Positions 36,105 to 44,709 of a stretch of DNA of 64,000 nt are shown piece after piece. The notes under the pieces are model-generated. The model saw nothing but the letters and a program-made list of their open reading frames with translations. It was not told the DNA's origin and did no database searches. The stretch comes from Polyangium mundeleinium. Lineage in GTDB: Bacteria > Myxococcota_A > Polyangia > Polyangiales > Polyangiaceae. Where the stretch lies: assembly GCF_028369105.1 (NCBI RefSeq), contig NZ_JAQNDO010000001.1, forward strand, positions 1 through 64,000. Direction: 5' to 3'. Position numbers and translations under genes: made by a program. The number at the start of each line of letters is the position of its first letter. Position 1 is the stretch's first letter.

Positions 36105-36971
36105 ATGCCGTTCAGGATCCGTTACCTCGCGCATGACCTCGAGCTCCCGTTCGGGGAGTTCGTCGTCGGGCGCGGGCCCGAGTGCCAGCTCGCGGTCGAT
36201 GATCCGCTCGTGTCGCGCAAGCACGCCGCGCTCGTCGTCGGCTCGAACGGCGTCGTCGCGAAGGACCTCGGCAGCCGCAACGGCGTGCTCGTCAACGGCG
36301 TGCGCATCGAAGGTCCGCGCGAGCTCGTGCCGGGCGACAAGATCCGCATCGGCAACCAGGAGATCATCATCTACAAGACCGACGAGCCGCGCTCGAGCCC
36401 GCTCGCGGACGAGGAGCATCGCCGCGCGATGCAGACGATCGGCGGCATGCAGGTCGCCGAGATCCATGCCTCCATCGAGGCTGCGGCGATCGACTCGAAG
36501 GGCGACGTCGACATCCGGCTCGGCGGTCGATCGGAGACGTCGCGACGTTTCCAGTCGGTGCGTCTGCTCTGCGGCGTCGCGGACAAGGCACTCGCGATGG
36601 GCCGCGCCGACGAGGCCGAGCGCATCCTCGCCTCGCTCCTGCAGGGCATCTTGAAGCGCGCCAAGACGGGCCAGCGTCCGAAGGGCGGCGTCGCCGAGTA
36701 CGCCGCGCTTTATGCCGCGCGCCTCGCCGCTGCGACGGCGAAGGGCTCGTGGATCGACTACGTCTTCGATCTCTACACGACGATCAGCGCGCCGCTGCCC
36801 GGCTCCGTGATCGACGAGCTCTACACGATCGTGCGCAAGGCCAAGGGCTACGACATCAGGATGATCCGCGCGTACGTCGCGGAACTGCAGAAGATTGCGC
36901 CCCAGCTCGGTCCTGCGGATCGCTTCCTCGTGCAGCGGGTCGAGGGCCTCGAGCGGCTCGCGTCGTCGTAG
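36105..36971 (+). CDS. FHA domain protein, second of a tandem pair
   Basis: A 288-aa paralogue of the preceding protein along its whole length. The FHA domain at residues 1-90 keeps FVVGRGPECQLAVDDPLVSRKHAAL and DLGSRNGVLVNG. The linker is shorter, and the C-terminal helical domain repeats the same landmarks (LLCGVADKALAMGRADEAERIL, then WIDYVFDLYTTI and VIDELYTIVRKAK). The two genes are probably a tandem duplication transcribed together and could form a heteromer. Its last 116 bases overlap, antisense, the DciA-like gene. Confidence 0.85.
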   Translation: MPFRIRYLAHDLELPFGEFVVGRGPECQLAVDDPLVSRKHAALVVGSNGVVAKDLGSRNGVLVNGVRIEGPRELVPGDKIRIGNQEIIIYKTDEPRSSPLADEEHRRAMQTIGGMQVAEIHASIEAAAIDSKGDVDIRLGGRSETSRRFQSVRLLCGVADKALAMGRADEAERILASLLQGILKRAKTGQRPKGGVAEYAALYAARLAAATAKGSWIDYVFDLYTTISAPLPGSVIDELYTIVRKAKGYDIRMIRAYVAELQKIAPQLGPADRFLVQRVEGLERLASS

Positions 36972-37497
36972 CCGTCTCCGCTTCGGGCGCGCGCGGGACA
37001 CGCTCGTCGCTCTCGACGCGCGCCTCGGGCGCCGTGGTCCTCTTGCGGCTCGTGCGCATGCGTTGCCAGCCGAGGTTCTTCGCCGCCGCGCGCCGGATCG
37101 CCTCGCGCAGCGCTTCATCGGCCACGTGCTCGATCTCCGCGGCGAGCACCTCGGGCAGCTTCACGGCAGGCGGCGCCGTACGCACGTCGTTCCGCGTCTT
37201 CGCGCGCTCGGGCGGGTCCACGGGGCCCACGCGGAAGCGCAGCGACTCGACCGCGACGCCGCGCGCCTTGAGCTGCTCCAGGATCGGCTCGCACAGCATC
37301 GAGAGCTCCTGCGCCCACGTCGCGCTCGCCGCGCGCACGTGGAGTACGCCGCGCTCCAGCTTGACGGGCCGCGCGCGCGCCGCGATGCGCGAGCCGACAG
37401 CAGCTTCCCAGTCACGTGCGCGGACCGGAGAACGCGACGCGTCCGACGGCGGCGTGATCCCGCGCTCGCGGGCGAGCACCGCGAAGAGCGGCTCCAT
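36856..37497 (-). CDS. DciA-like (DUF721) protein
   Basis: A 213-aa protein. ATG 37497 gives MEPLFAVLARERGI. Residues of about 25-100 match the DUF721/DciA core (DWEAAVGSRIAARARPVKL, then GVLHVRAASATWAQELSML and PILEQLKARGVAVESLRFRVG). DciA proteins assist loading of the replicative helicase in many bacteria that lack DnaC. The C-terminal 110 residues are charged and low-complexity. The 3' end overlaps the FHA gene by 116 bases on the opposite strand, which is unusually long; the true biological end is not in doubt because no earlier stop exists. Confidence 0.7.
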   Translation of the reverse strand: MEPLFAVLARERGITPPSDASRSPVRARDWEAAVGSRIAARARPVKLERGVLHVRAASATWAQELSMLCEPILEQLKARGVAVESLRFRVGPVDPPERAKTRNDVRTAPPAVKLPEVLAAEIEHVADEALREAIRRAAAKNLGWQRMRTSRKRTTAPEARVESDERVPRAPEAETATTTRAARGPRPAARGSDPQDRAGAQSSAVPRRTRGSS

Positions 37498-37571
37498 CCC
37501 CGAACGCCCTCTTCCCCGCTTCAACTTTGCCTCTTCGCGCTGGTCTGCCTGCTACGCAGCGACGAACTCGG

Positions 37572-37654
37572 TACCGAAGGTGGGACTCGAACCCACAAGC
37601 CCGTGAGGACAGTGGATTTTGAATCCACCGCGTTTGCCATTCCGCCACTTCGGC
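37572..37654 (-). tRNA. tRNA-Leu (anticodon CAA)
   Basis: The minus strand folds as a class II tRNA. The acceptor GCCGAAG pairs with CTTCGGT, with a G-U first pair. The anticodon stem GTGGA/TCCAC encloses the loop TTCAAAA, giving anticodon CAA. A long variable arm follows, and the T arm contains GTTCGAGTC. The 3' CCA is not encoded (ACCG follows). Confidence 0.95.
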
Positions 37655-37769
37655 TCGTCTTGGACCCGGACTCTACCCACCCTGGCGGCGATCTGCAACG
37701 CCCGAGGCGGCCTCGGCGGCCACGCGTCCCCCCGTGCTATAGGCACACCCGACCGTCGCCGAGGTCTCG

Positions 37770-39071
37770 ATGAGCAAGTCGAAAGTCGCGATCCTGCGGA
37801 CATCTCCCGGAACCGTCCTCGAGGACTACCACCGCTTGATGAACCTGGCGGGCTACCAGGACGTCGTCGCCAAGGACGCGGACACGGCCCTCAAGGTCAA
37901 CATCTCCTGGCATTTCTTCTTTCCGGGCTCGTCCACCGTGCCCTGGCAGCTCGAAGGCGTCATCCGCGCGATGCAGCGGGATGGCTACGCGAAGGATCTG
38001 ATCCACGCCTGCCACAACCGCACCGTGGTGATCGACGCGCACCTCGGCGAGCGCGAGAATAAGCAGATCGACGTCGTCCAGGCCCACGGCCTGCGCAACG
38101 TCCACCTCTACGAGGGTGAGGCGTGGATCGACGTGCGCGACGCCGTCGGTGATCTGACGAAGAAGTTCCTCTGCTTGAACGAGGTCTACCCGAAGGGCTT
38201 CAGCATCCCGAAGCGCTTCATCGGGGAGAACATCATCCACCTGCCCACCGTGAAGACGCACATCTTCACGACGACGACGGGCGCGATGAAGAACGCGTTC
38301 GGCGGCCTCTTGAACGAGCACCGCCACTGGACGCACCCGGTCATCCACGAGACGCTCGTCGATCTTTTGATGATCCAGAAGAAGATCCACCGCGGCGTCT
38401 TCGCCGTGATGGACGGGACCTTCGCCGGCGACGGCCCGGGGCCGCGCTGCATGATCCCGCATGTGAAGAACGTGATCCTCGCGTCGGCCGATCAGGTCGC
38501 GATCGACGCGGTCGCGGGCAAGCTCATGGGCTTCGATCCGCTGCGTGACCTCAAGTTCGTCCGCCTCGCGCACGACCTCGGCCTCGGCTGCGGCGACGTG
38601 CGCGACATCGAGATCGTCGGCGACGTCGATGCTTTGAACGACAAGTGGGACTTCCAGGGCCCGTTCAAGGAGATGACCTTCGCCTCGCGCAACCAGCACC
38701 GGATCTACTGGGGCCCGCTGAAGAAGCCGGTCGAGTGGTCGCTGAAGACGTGGCTCGCGCCGTGGGCGTACGTCGCGTCCGTCGCGTACCACGACGCGTT
38801 CTGGTACCCGATGTACGCGCAGAAGAACGTGCAGCGCGTCCTCGCGAGCGAGTGGGGCCGCCTCTTCGCGAACTGGGGCCACGTGCAGCCCGACGCCGAG
38901 GGCCGCGGTTATCCCGACGTCGGCGAGGTCAGCCCCGAGCTCATCCGCATCGGCCTCAAGCACTTCCTCGAGGCATTCCGCCTCATCGGCATGGCCGTCG
39001 CCGAGTCGCCCGAGCTCAAGCACCGCCGCATGCGCCAGGAGCGCGACGCGGCGCGCAGCCAGCATTCGTGA
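37770..39071 (+). CDS. DUF362 family protein
   Basis: A 433-aa cytosolic protein without signal peptide. DUF362 signatures are visible: KVNISWHFFFPGSSTVPWQL, then FIGENIIHLPTVKTHIFTTTT, GAMKNAFGGLLNEHRHWTHP and VFAVMDGTFAGDGPGPR. No ferredoxin-type cysteine clusters are present, unlike in some members. The family's function is not established. The C-terminal 140 residues form an extra helical region. It stops one base from the convergent kinase gene. Confidence 0.8.
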   Translation: MSKSKVAILRTSPGTVLEDYHRLMNLAGYQDVVAKDADTALKVNISWHFFFPGSSTVPWQLEGVIRAMQRDGYAKDLIHACHNRTVVIDAHLGERENKQIDVVQAHGLRNVHLYEGEAWIDVRDAVGDLTKKFLCLNEVYPKGFSIPKRFIGENIIHLPTVKTHIFTTTTGAMKNAFGGLLNEHRHWTHPVIHETLVDLLMIQKKIHRGVFAVMDGTFAGDGPGPRCMIPHVKNVILASADQVAIDAVAGKLMGFDPLRDLKFVRLAHDLGLGCGDVRDIEIVGDVDALNDKWDFQGPFKEMTFASRNQHRIYWGPLKKPVEWSLKTWLAPWAYVASVAYHDAFWYPMYAQKNVQRVLASEWGRLFANWGHVQPDAEGRGYPDVGEVSPELIRIGLKHFLEAFRLIGMAVAESPELKHRRMRQERDAARSQHS

Positions 39072-39072
39072 A

Positions 39073-41076
39073 TCAGATCAGCGGCGACCCGCCCCCGGTC
39101 GCCGCATTCCCCCCAGGCGGCCCGCCCGTCAGGTCGATCGTTTCGGCCATTGAATTCGGCCCGCCCCTGCCGCCGATCGTTTCTCCACCCGCGCGACGCA
39201 CGAGCTCGAACGCTTCCAGCGGCTCGCTCATCGTTGGGTGAACGGGCACGCAATCGAACGAATCTTTCGCCACGTCGAACGCGCCTCGATTCATGAGGAT
39301 CTGATTCCTCGTGGCCGCGGCCTGGAGCATCGCCGCCGCGCGCGGTACCTCGCCGAGAATCGTGTAATCGAGCCGCCCGAACGCCTTCGACCCGATCTCG
39401 CCGGATAGCATGTCCCCCGTCGCCACGCCGATCGACACGCCCAGCGCGAACGGCGAATCCTGCCCGGCGCGTAATGCCAGCGTGCGGAGCTGCATTCGCA
39501 CGTCGAGGCTCGCTTCGAGCGCGCGCGTCACGTGATGATCGCCCCGGAACGTCGCCATCACCGCGTCACCGAGGAACTTGTCGACCACGCCGCCGCGGTT
39601 CGTCACGGCCGGCACGATCACCTCGAAATTCGCGTTCAGCGTACGCACGCGTTCATTGGGCTCTTGCGTCTTCGAGCTCGCGTGGAAGCCCGCGACGTCG
39701 ATGAACACCACCGTGCCTTGCCAGGTATCGATCGCGGCGAACGACGACGCCGACCTCAGCCTGTCGACCAGGCTCGGGCTCACGAACATGCGCAGCACGC
39801 TGTTTTCTTCGCTCGAACGGGCGTTCGTCCGCAGCTCCGTCACGTGCTTCAGCGTCTTCTCGATCGTGACCTCGAGATCCTTGAAATCGATCGGTTTGAC
39901 CAGGAAATCGAACGCGCCGCGGTTCATCGCGGTGCGGATGTTGCTCATGTCGCCGTAGGCCGAGACGATGATCGTCCGGACGAGCGGATTCACGTCGCCT
40001 ACGCGCGAAAGGAACGTGAGCCCATCCATGCCTGGCATGTTGATGTCGGTCAGGACGACGTCGATGTCCCCGTGCTTGCGCAGCTCTTCGAGCGCGCTCT
40101 CGCCGTTCGTCGCGAAGACGAAGGCATACACCTCTTTCTTGATCTGCTGGCGAAAGCGCTGCTTGATGAGGTGCGGGACGTCGGGCTCGTCGTCGACGAC
40201 GAGGATCTTCGCCGTCCCTGGCTGGTTGCGCTCGGCGAGCGCCGCGAATGCGCTGGCGAATTCCCGCGCCGAGCGGAAGCGCTTGTCCGGGTCCTTCGCC
40301 AGCGCGCGCTCGAAGAAACGATCTACCTCCGGCGTCAGCTCCTTCAAATAGGTCGAAGGCGGCGGGAACGGATCGGTGCAAATGCGCACCATCAGCATCC
40401 CCAGCCATTGCCCGGGGAACGGGTGCTGCCCCGTCAGGGCGCGGTAGGCGAGCACTGCGAGCGACCACAGATCGCTCCGCAGATCCACGGCGCCGCAGCG
40501 GATCTGCTCGGGGCTCATGTAGAGCGGCGTCCCCACGATGCTGCCTGCCGTGGTGAGCTGAAGCTCGTCCTCCGTCGCGTCCTCCTCGCTCGTCAGCATC
40601 GAGACCACGCCGAAGTCGAGGATCTTGACCGTCTCGTCGGCCTCGCCGCGCGCCATGAATACGTTCGCGGGCTTGAAATCGCGGTGCACGATGCCCTTCG
40701 CGTGCGCGGCCGCGAGGCCTATCGCTGCCTGCGTCACGATTGGCACGAGCGCGCTGAGCGGCATACGCTCGATCCGTTCGAGCCGGCTCTCGAAGTCCTC
40801 GCCTTCCAGGAGCTCCATCACGATGTACGGCGAACCCTCGTCAATGCCGTAATCGTAGATCTGCACCACGTGCTGATTCTTGAGCTGCGCAATCGCCTTC
40901 GCTTCCCGATCGAAGCGGGTCCGCGCGGTGGTCGAGGCCACGTGGTCCGGGGACATGAGCTTGAGGGCCACCCGCCGACGCAGATGGAGATCGAGCGCCT
41001 CCCAGATGTAGCCCATGGCCCCACGCCCGATCTGCCGCACGAGCTCGTATTTGCCGGCGATGAGGCGGTGGGACAT
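39073..41076 (-). CDS. Ser/Thr kinase fused to a receiver domain and a cyclase-homology domain
   Basis: A 667-aa cytosolic protein. The kinase domain at residues 9-270 is intact: GRGAMGYIWEA, Lys in RVALKLM, HRDFKPANVFM, DFGVVSML and GTPLYMSPEQ. A receiver domain follows at about 285-405 (ILVVDDEPDVPHLI, phospho-Asp in VVLTDINMPGMDGL, LVKPIDF). Residues of about 440-600 are a class III cyclase-homology domain with both metal aspartates (VVFIDVAGFHAS, DKFLGDAVMATF). The usual Asn and Arg of the transition-state motif are missing (GEVPRAAAML), so cyclase activity is doubtful. The fusion suggests a switch integrating phosphorelay and kinase signalling. Confidence 0.9.
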   Translation of the reverse strand: MSHRLIAGKYELVRQIGRGAMGYIWEALDLHLRRRVALKLMSPDHVASTTARTRFDREAKAIAQLKNQHVVQIYDYGIDEGSPYIVMELLEGEDFESRLERIERMPLSALVPIVTQAAIGLAAAHAKGIVHRDFKPANVFMARGEADETVKILDFGVVSMLTSEEDATEDELQLTTAGSIVGTPLYMSPEQIRCGAVDLRSDLWSLAVLAYRALTGQHPFPGQWLGMLMVRICTDPFPPPSTYLKELTPEVDRFFERALAKDPDKRFRSAREFASAFAALAERNQPGTAKILVVDDEPDVPHLIKQRFRQQIKKEVYAFVFATNGESALEELRKHGDIDVVLTDINMPGMDGLTFLSRVGDVNPLVRTIIVSAYGDMSNIRTAMNRGAFDFLVKPIDFKDLEVTIEKTLKHVTELRTNARSSEENSVLRMFVSPSLVDRLRSASSFAAIDTWQGTVVFIDVAGFHASSKTQEPNERVRTLNANFEVIVPAVTNRGGVVDKFLGDAVMATFRGDHHVTRALEASLDVRMQLRTLALRAGQDSPFALGVSIGVATGDMLSGEIGSKAFGRLDYTILGEVPRAAAMLQAAATRNQILMNRGAFDVAKDSFDCVPVHPTMSEPLEAFELVRRAGGETIGGRGGPNSMAETIDLTGGPPGGNAATGGGSPLI

Positions 41077-41199
41077 GAGGATTTTCCCGACTCTAGCCGA
41101 TGGCCCCTCGCGCCGTCAACGCGCCGTTCGCGGCTTCGTGACGGAAGGTCTGTCGTTCCTCCCGCACCAGAGGTTCGCCGCAGTGCTACGCTCGGCTCC

Positions 41200-43131
41200 G
41201 TGCCCGTCCTCGTCGCGCAGGAGTTAACGAAGTCGTTTGGTGAGAGGCGCATCCTTGATGGCGTCTCGCTTTCCATCCACAGCGGAGAACATGTAGGGCT
41301 CGTCGGAGCCAATGGGAGCGGCAAGAGCACGCTCGCGCGTATCCTCGCGGGCCTCGACAAGCCCGACACGGGCACGGTCGCGCAGCGACGTGGCGCCGAC
41401 GTCGCGTATCTCTCGCAGGAGCCCGCGCTCGATCCGGTGAAAACGGCCCGCGAGCTGGTCGTCGATGGCCTCGGCCCGTGGGCTGCGGCGAAGGCGCGAT
41501 ACGAGACGATCTCGGCGCGCCTCGGCCACGGCGACGGGGATCAGGATGCCCTCCTCGCCGAGCAGGCGGAGTTGGCTGCGCAGATCGAGCGGTTCGGCGG
41601 CTGGGATCAGCTTCACAAGGTCGACGAGATCCTCGGCCACGTCGGCGTCACGCGCCCCGACGCGCCCACGGCCGAGCTCTCCGGCGGAGACAAACGGCGC
41701 GTCGCGCTCGCTTGCCTGCTCATCGCGCCGCCTGCGCTGCTCGTGCTCGACGAACCTTCGAACCACCTCGACACCGAGACGATCGACTGGCTCGAACGCT
41801 GGCTCGTCGAGGAGTACAAGGGCGCGCTGCTCATCGTCACGCACGATCGGTATTTGCTCGACCGCGTCGTCGATCGGACGATCGAGCTCCACCGCGGCAA
41901 GGTGTATTCGTACGAGGGCGGCTACGAGGACTACCTCGAAGCGAAGGCGGAGCGGCTCGCGATCGAGGCGCGCACCGAGCAGAACCGGCAGAACCTGCTC
42001 CGGACCGAGCTTGAATGGCTCCGGCGCCAGCCGAAGGCGCGCACGACCAAGCAGAAGGCGCGGATCCAGCGGGCCGAGGCCGCGAAGGCGGCCACCCCCG
42101 CGCGCGCCGAGCAGACCACGAAGCTCCTGGCAGAGTCGAGTTTTACAGGGAAAACCGTCCTCGAGCTACGCAAGCTCACGCTGGAGATGGCGGGCCGCAC
42201 GCTCGTGAAGGACTTCGATTTTGTGCTCGCGGCCGGCGAGCGCGTGGGGATCGTGGGCCGGAACGGCACGGGGAAAACCACACTCCTCCGGTCGATCCTG
42301 GGGGACGTCGCGCCGGCGCGCGGCGAGGTGGTGGTCGGGAAAAACACCCGCGTCGGGTATTTCGATCAGCACCGGAGCGGGCTCGACGAGGACAAATCGA
42401 TCTACGACAACGTCGCGGCGGCGGGGAACAAGATCGAGCTCGGCGGCCAGCCGATCGAGGTCCGCTCGTTCCTCGAACGGTTCCTCTTCGACGGCCACGC
42501 GCAGCGGCAGCCCGTGAAATCGCTCTCCGGTGGCGAACGGGCGCGCGTCGTCCTCGCGAAGATGCTCTCGCAGAGCCATAGCCTGCTCATCCTGGACGAA
42601 CCCACGAACGACCTCGATCTGCCCACGCTCTCGGCGCTGGAGGAGATGCTCACCGAATACGGCGGCAGCGCGCTCGTCGTGACGCACGACCGGTGGTTCC
42701 TCGATCGGGTCGCGACCTCGCTCCTCGTCTTCGAGGGGGACGGCCGCGTCGTGCGGTATGCCGGCGGGCACCAGGATTATCTCGTCCAAAAAGCGGCAGC
42801 GGAGGCGGCGAAGGAGGAGGCGGTGAAGGCCGCGGCGGCTGCCGCGAAAGTGGCCAGCAAAGACAAACCCGCCGCGGCGAAGCCGGTTGCACCGAAATCG
42901 AAGGGGCTCACGTGGTCCGAGCAGCGCGAGCTCGAAGGGATCATGGGCCGGATCGAGGAGGCGGAGGGCGAGGTCGCATCGCTCGAAAAAGAGCTCGCGG
43001 ATCCGGCGCTCTATTCGTCACGCGGGGCGGAGGTCCCGGTGCTCGGGCGGCGCCTCGACGAGGCCAAGGCGCGCGCCGCGACCCTGATTGCGCGGTGGGA
43101 AGAGCTGGAGCAGAAGCAAGCCGGCGCTTAG
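41200..43131 (+). CDS. ABC-F family ATPase (Uup-like)
   Basis: A 643-aa protein starting at GTG 41200, with two ABC domains and no membrane segment. Walker A motifs are GANGSGKST and GRNGTGKTT, signatures are LSGGDKRR and LSGGERAR, and Walker B motifs are LLVLDEPSNHLD and LLILDEPTNDLD. The linker between domains is rich in charged residues (the P-site tRNA interaction motif region). A C-terminal coiled coil of about 70 residues (LTWSEQRELEGIMGRIEEAE) favours the Uup subtype over EttA. ABC-F proteins act on ribosomes to resolve stalling or confer antibiotic protection; which applies here is not evident. Confidence 0.92.
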   Translation: MPVLVAQELTKSFGERRILDGVSLSIHSGEHVGLVGANGSGKSTLARILAGLDKPDTGTVAQRRGADVAYLSQEPALDPVKTARELVVDGLGPWAAAKARYETISARLGHGDGDQDALLAEQAELAAQIERFGGWDQLHKVDEILGHVGVTRPDAPTAELSGGDKRRVALACLLIAPPALLVLDEPSNHLDTETIDWLERWLVEEYKGALLIVTHDRYLLDRVVDRTIELHRGKVYSYEGGYEDYLEAKAERLAIEARTEQNRQNLLRTELEWLRRQPKARTTKQKARIQRAEAAKAATPARAEQTTKLLAESSFTGKTVLELRKLTLEMAGRTLVKDFDFVLAAGERVGIVGRNGTGKTTLLRSILGDVAPARGEVVVGKNTRVGYFDQHRSGLDEDKSIYDNVAAAGNKIELGGQPIEVRSFLERFLFDGHAQRQPVKSLSGGERARVVLAKMLSQSHSLLILDEPTNDLDLPTLSALEEMLTEYGGSALVVTHDRWFLDRVATSLLVFEGDGRVVRYAGGHQDYLVQKAAAEAAKEEAVKAAAAAAKVASKDKPAAAKPVAPKSKGLTWSEQRELEGIMGRIEEAEGEVASLEKELADPALYSSRGAEVPVLGRRLDEAKARAATLIARWEELEQKQAGA

Positions 43132-43135
43132 CGGC

Positions 43136-44671
43136 TCACTCCTTCACGATATCGCACGTCAGCTCCTCGGAGACGAGCTCGGTGCCGCCCGTGCCTTCAC
43201 GCAACGAGACCACGAGGATCTTGCCGTCGGGCAGCGGGAGCAGGCGCACCTCCGAGGCCAGGCTCTTGTCGTCGAGCACCGAGAAGCGCTTGCCGATCGC
43301 CTGGAATTTCTCGTCGACCGGCACGAGCTCGAGGTCGCCGCTGCCGCGCTTGCCCTCGATGAACGCGAGCCAGCGCCGCCCCTGCGTGTCGCGCAGGAAG
43401 GTCGGATCCGTCTCGGAATGGTCGTGGTGGTCCGCCTCGTCATCGTGCCCGTGCGCGTGGTCGTGGCCCGCGTCGCCCATGTGCGTATCGATCGCGACGA
43501 GCTTCTTCGGCAGCTCGTGGCTCTTCGGCACCCGCAGCGCGCGCAGCGCGAATTGCCCCTTCTCCTTGGCCACGGACGTGACGATCACGAGGTCCTCGCC
43601 GTCCTTCGTGGCGTGCGGAATCGTCGGGAAGCCCGCGTAACTCGCCAGCTTGCTCTTCAGGCGCTTGTTTTTCCCGAGGATCCCCACGCGGAGCGTCGAG
43701 CTGAACCGCGTCGCGAGCAGGAGCGAGCCATCCTCGAACGCGTGCGAGATCGGCACCTCGAACGAGGCGAGCGCGGGCGGATCGCCCTTGAGCACGATCT
43801 CGTGCAGGTGGACCTCATTGTCCTTGTTGCCCGTGTCCACCATCAGCGTGCTCTTCCATTCGAGCGCGCCTTCGGCCTTCTCGTCCGCTTCGAGCTCGGA
43901 GCCGACGATCCACGCATGGCCGCCGCCGTCCGAGAACGTGCGGCAATCACGCAGCTCGTGATACCCCTTCTCGTCCTCGGCCTCGTCGACCTTGGCCTTC
44001 GCGTCGTCCTCCGCGTGGCCCCGATCGTAATCGTGGCCCTTCAGGAGCTTCGCACGCTCCTCGCCGATCGGTTTTTCCGGACGATCGAGCCAGGGCGTCC
44101 CGTCGAAATGGTTCCAGGCGTCGCTCGTATCGGCCGGGCCGCACGCGACGCGGCGCTTCTTGTCCTTGTATTCGTCGTGGTAATCGACGAACGCGTAGAC
44201 CTTCTCGCCGTCCACCTTGGACGGCGTCACGCGCATGACCTTGCGCGTCCCTTCCTCGGCCTTCGGCGGCTTCGCGAGGTGCGAGCCTTTGCCCACGGCG
44301 ACCTTCACGAGCCGGCCCTCGCCCGACTTGTCGACGACGAGCACGTAGGGATCGTAGCCCATCGCCAGGCCTACGCCGTGCCGCCCTTCGCCGAGATCCA
44401 CGACCGAAAGGCCCGTCAGCTTGTTCGCACCCGAGCCCCACACCTTCTTTTCGCCTGCCTTGCACGCGGGCGGCCCCTCCGGGGGCTTGATCGGCGCGGC
44501 CGTGGTCGCGGCGGCGACGGCGGGCGTGGCCGAGCCTTGCGGCGCAGCCGAGGCGGTCGCGACGGCGGAGGGCGCGGGGGTCGGGGTGGGCGTGATGTCG
44601 CTCGACCCGCGGTCGCACGCGGCGACGAGGACGAGCGGAAGGAGCGGGGCGACGCGGCGGAAGTCGTGCAC
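43136..44671 (-). CDS. Large lipoprotein with a His/Asp-rich segment
   Basis: A 511-aa protein. GTG 44671 gives a lipoprotein signal (LLPLVLVAAC). An Ala/Thr/Pro linker leads to a beta-rich region with propeller-like repeats (GVGLAMGYDPYVLVVDKSG, then GGGHAWIVGSELEADE and SLLLATRFSSTLRVGILG). Near residue 420 is a short cluster of histidines and aspartates (GHDHAHGHDDEADHHDH) that could bind metal. No enzyme motif is recognised. It ends four bases from the ABC-F stop (convergent) and starts 38 bases beyond the PLD gene's stop on the same strand, so the two may be co-transcribed. Confidence 0.7.
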   Translation of the reverse strand: MHDFRRVAPLLPLVLVAACDRGSSDITPTPTPAPSAVATASAAPQGSATPAVAAATTAAPIKPPEGPPACKAGEKKVWGSGANKLTGLSVVDLGEGRHGVGLAMGYDPYVLVVDKSGEGRLVKVAVGKGSHLAKPPKAEEGTRKVMRVTPSKVDGEKVYAFVDYHDEYKDKKRRVACGPADTSDAWNHFDGTPWLDRPEKPIGEERAKLLKGHDYDRGHAEDDAKAKVDEAEDEKGYHELRDCRTFSDGGGHAWIVGSELEADEKAEGALEWKSTLMVDTGNKDNEVHLHEIVLKGDPPALASFEVPISHAFEDGSLLLATRFSSTLRVGILGKNKRLKSKLASYAGFPTIPHATKDGEDLVIVTSVAKEKGQFALRALRVPKSHELPKKLVAIDTHMGDAGHDHAHGHDDEADHHDHSETDPTFLRDTQGRRWLAFIEGKRGSGDLELVPVDEKFQAIGKRFSVLDDKSLASEVRLLPLPDGKILVVSLREGTGGTELVSEELTCDIVKE

Positions 44672-44709
44672 GCGGCGATGAGAAAACGAAGTACCCCCGC
44701 CCGTCAATC

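Noticed and set aside
37572-37654. Mobile-element attachment site at tRNA-Leu
   Set aside because: No integrase, no direct repeat of the tRNA end and no change of gene content on either side.
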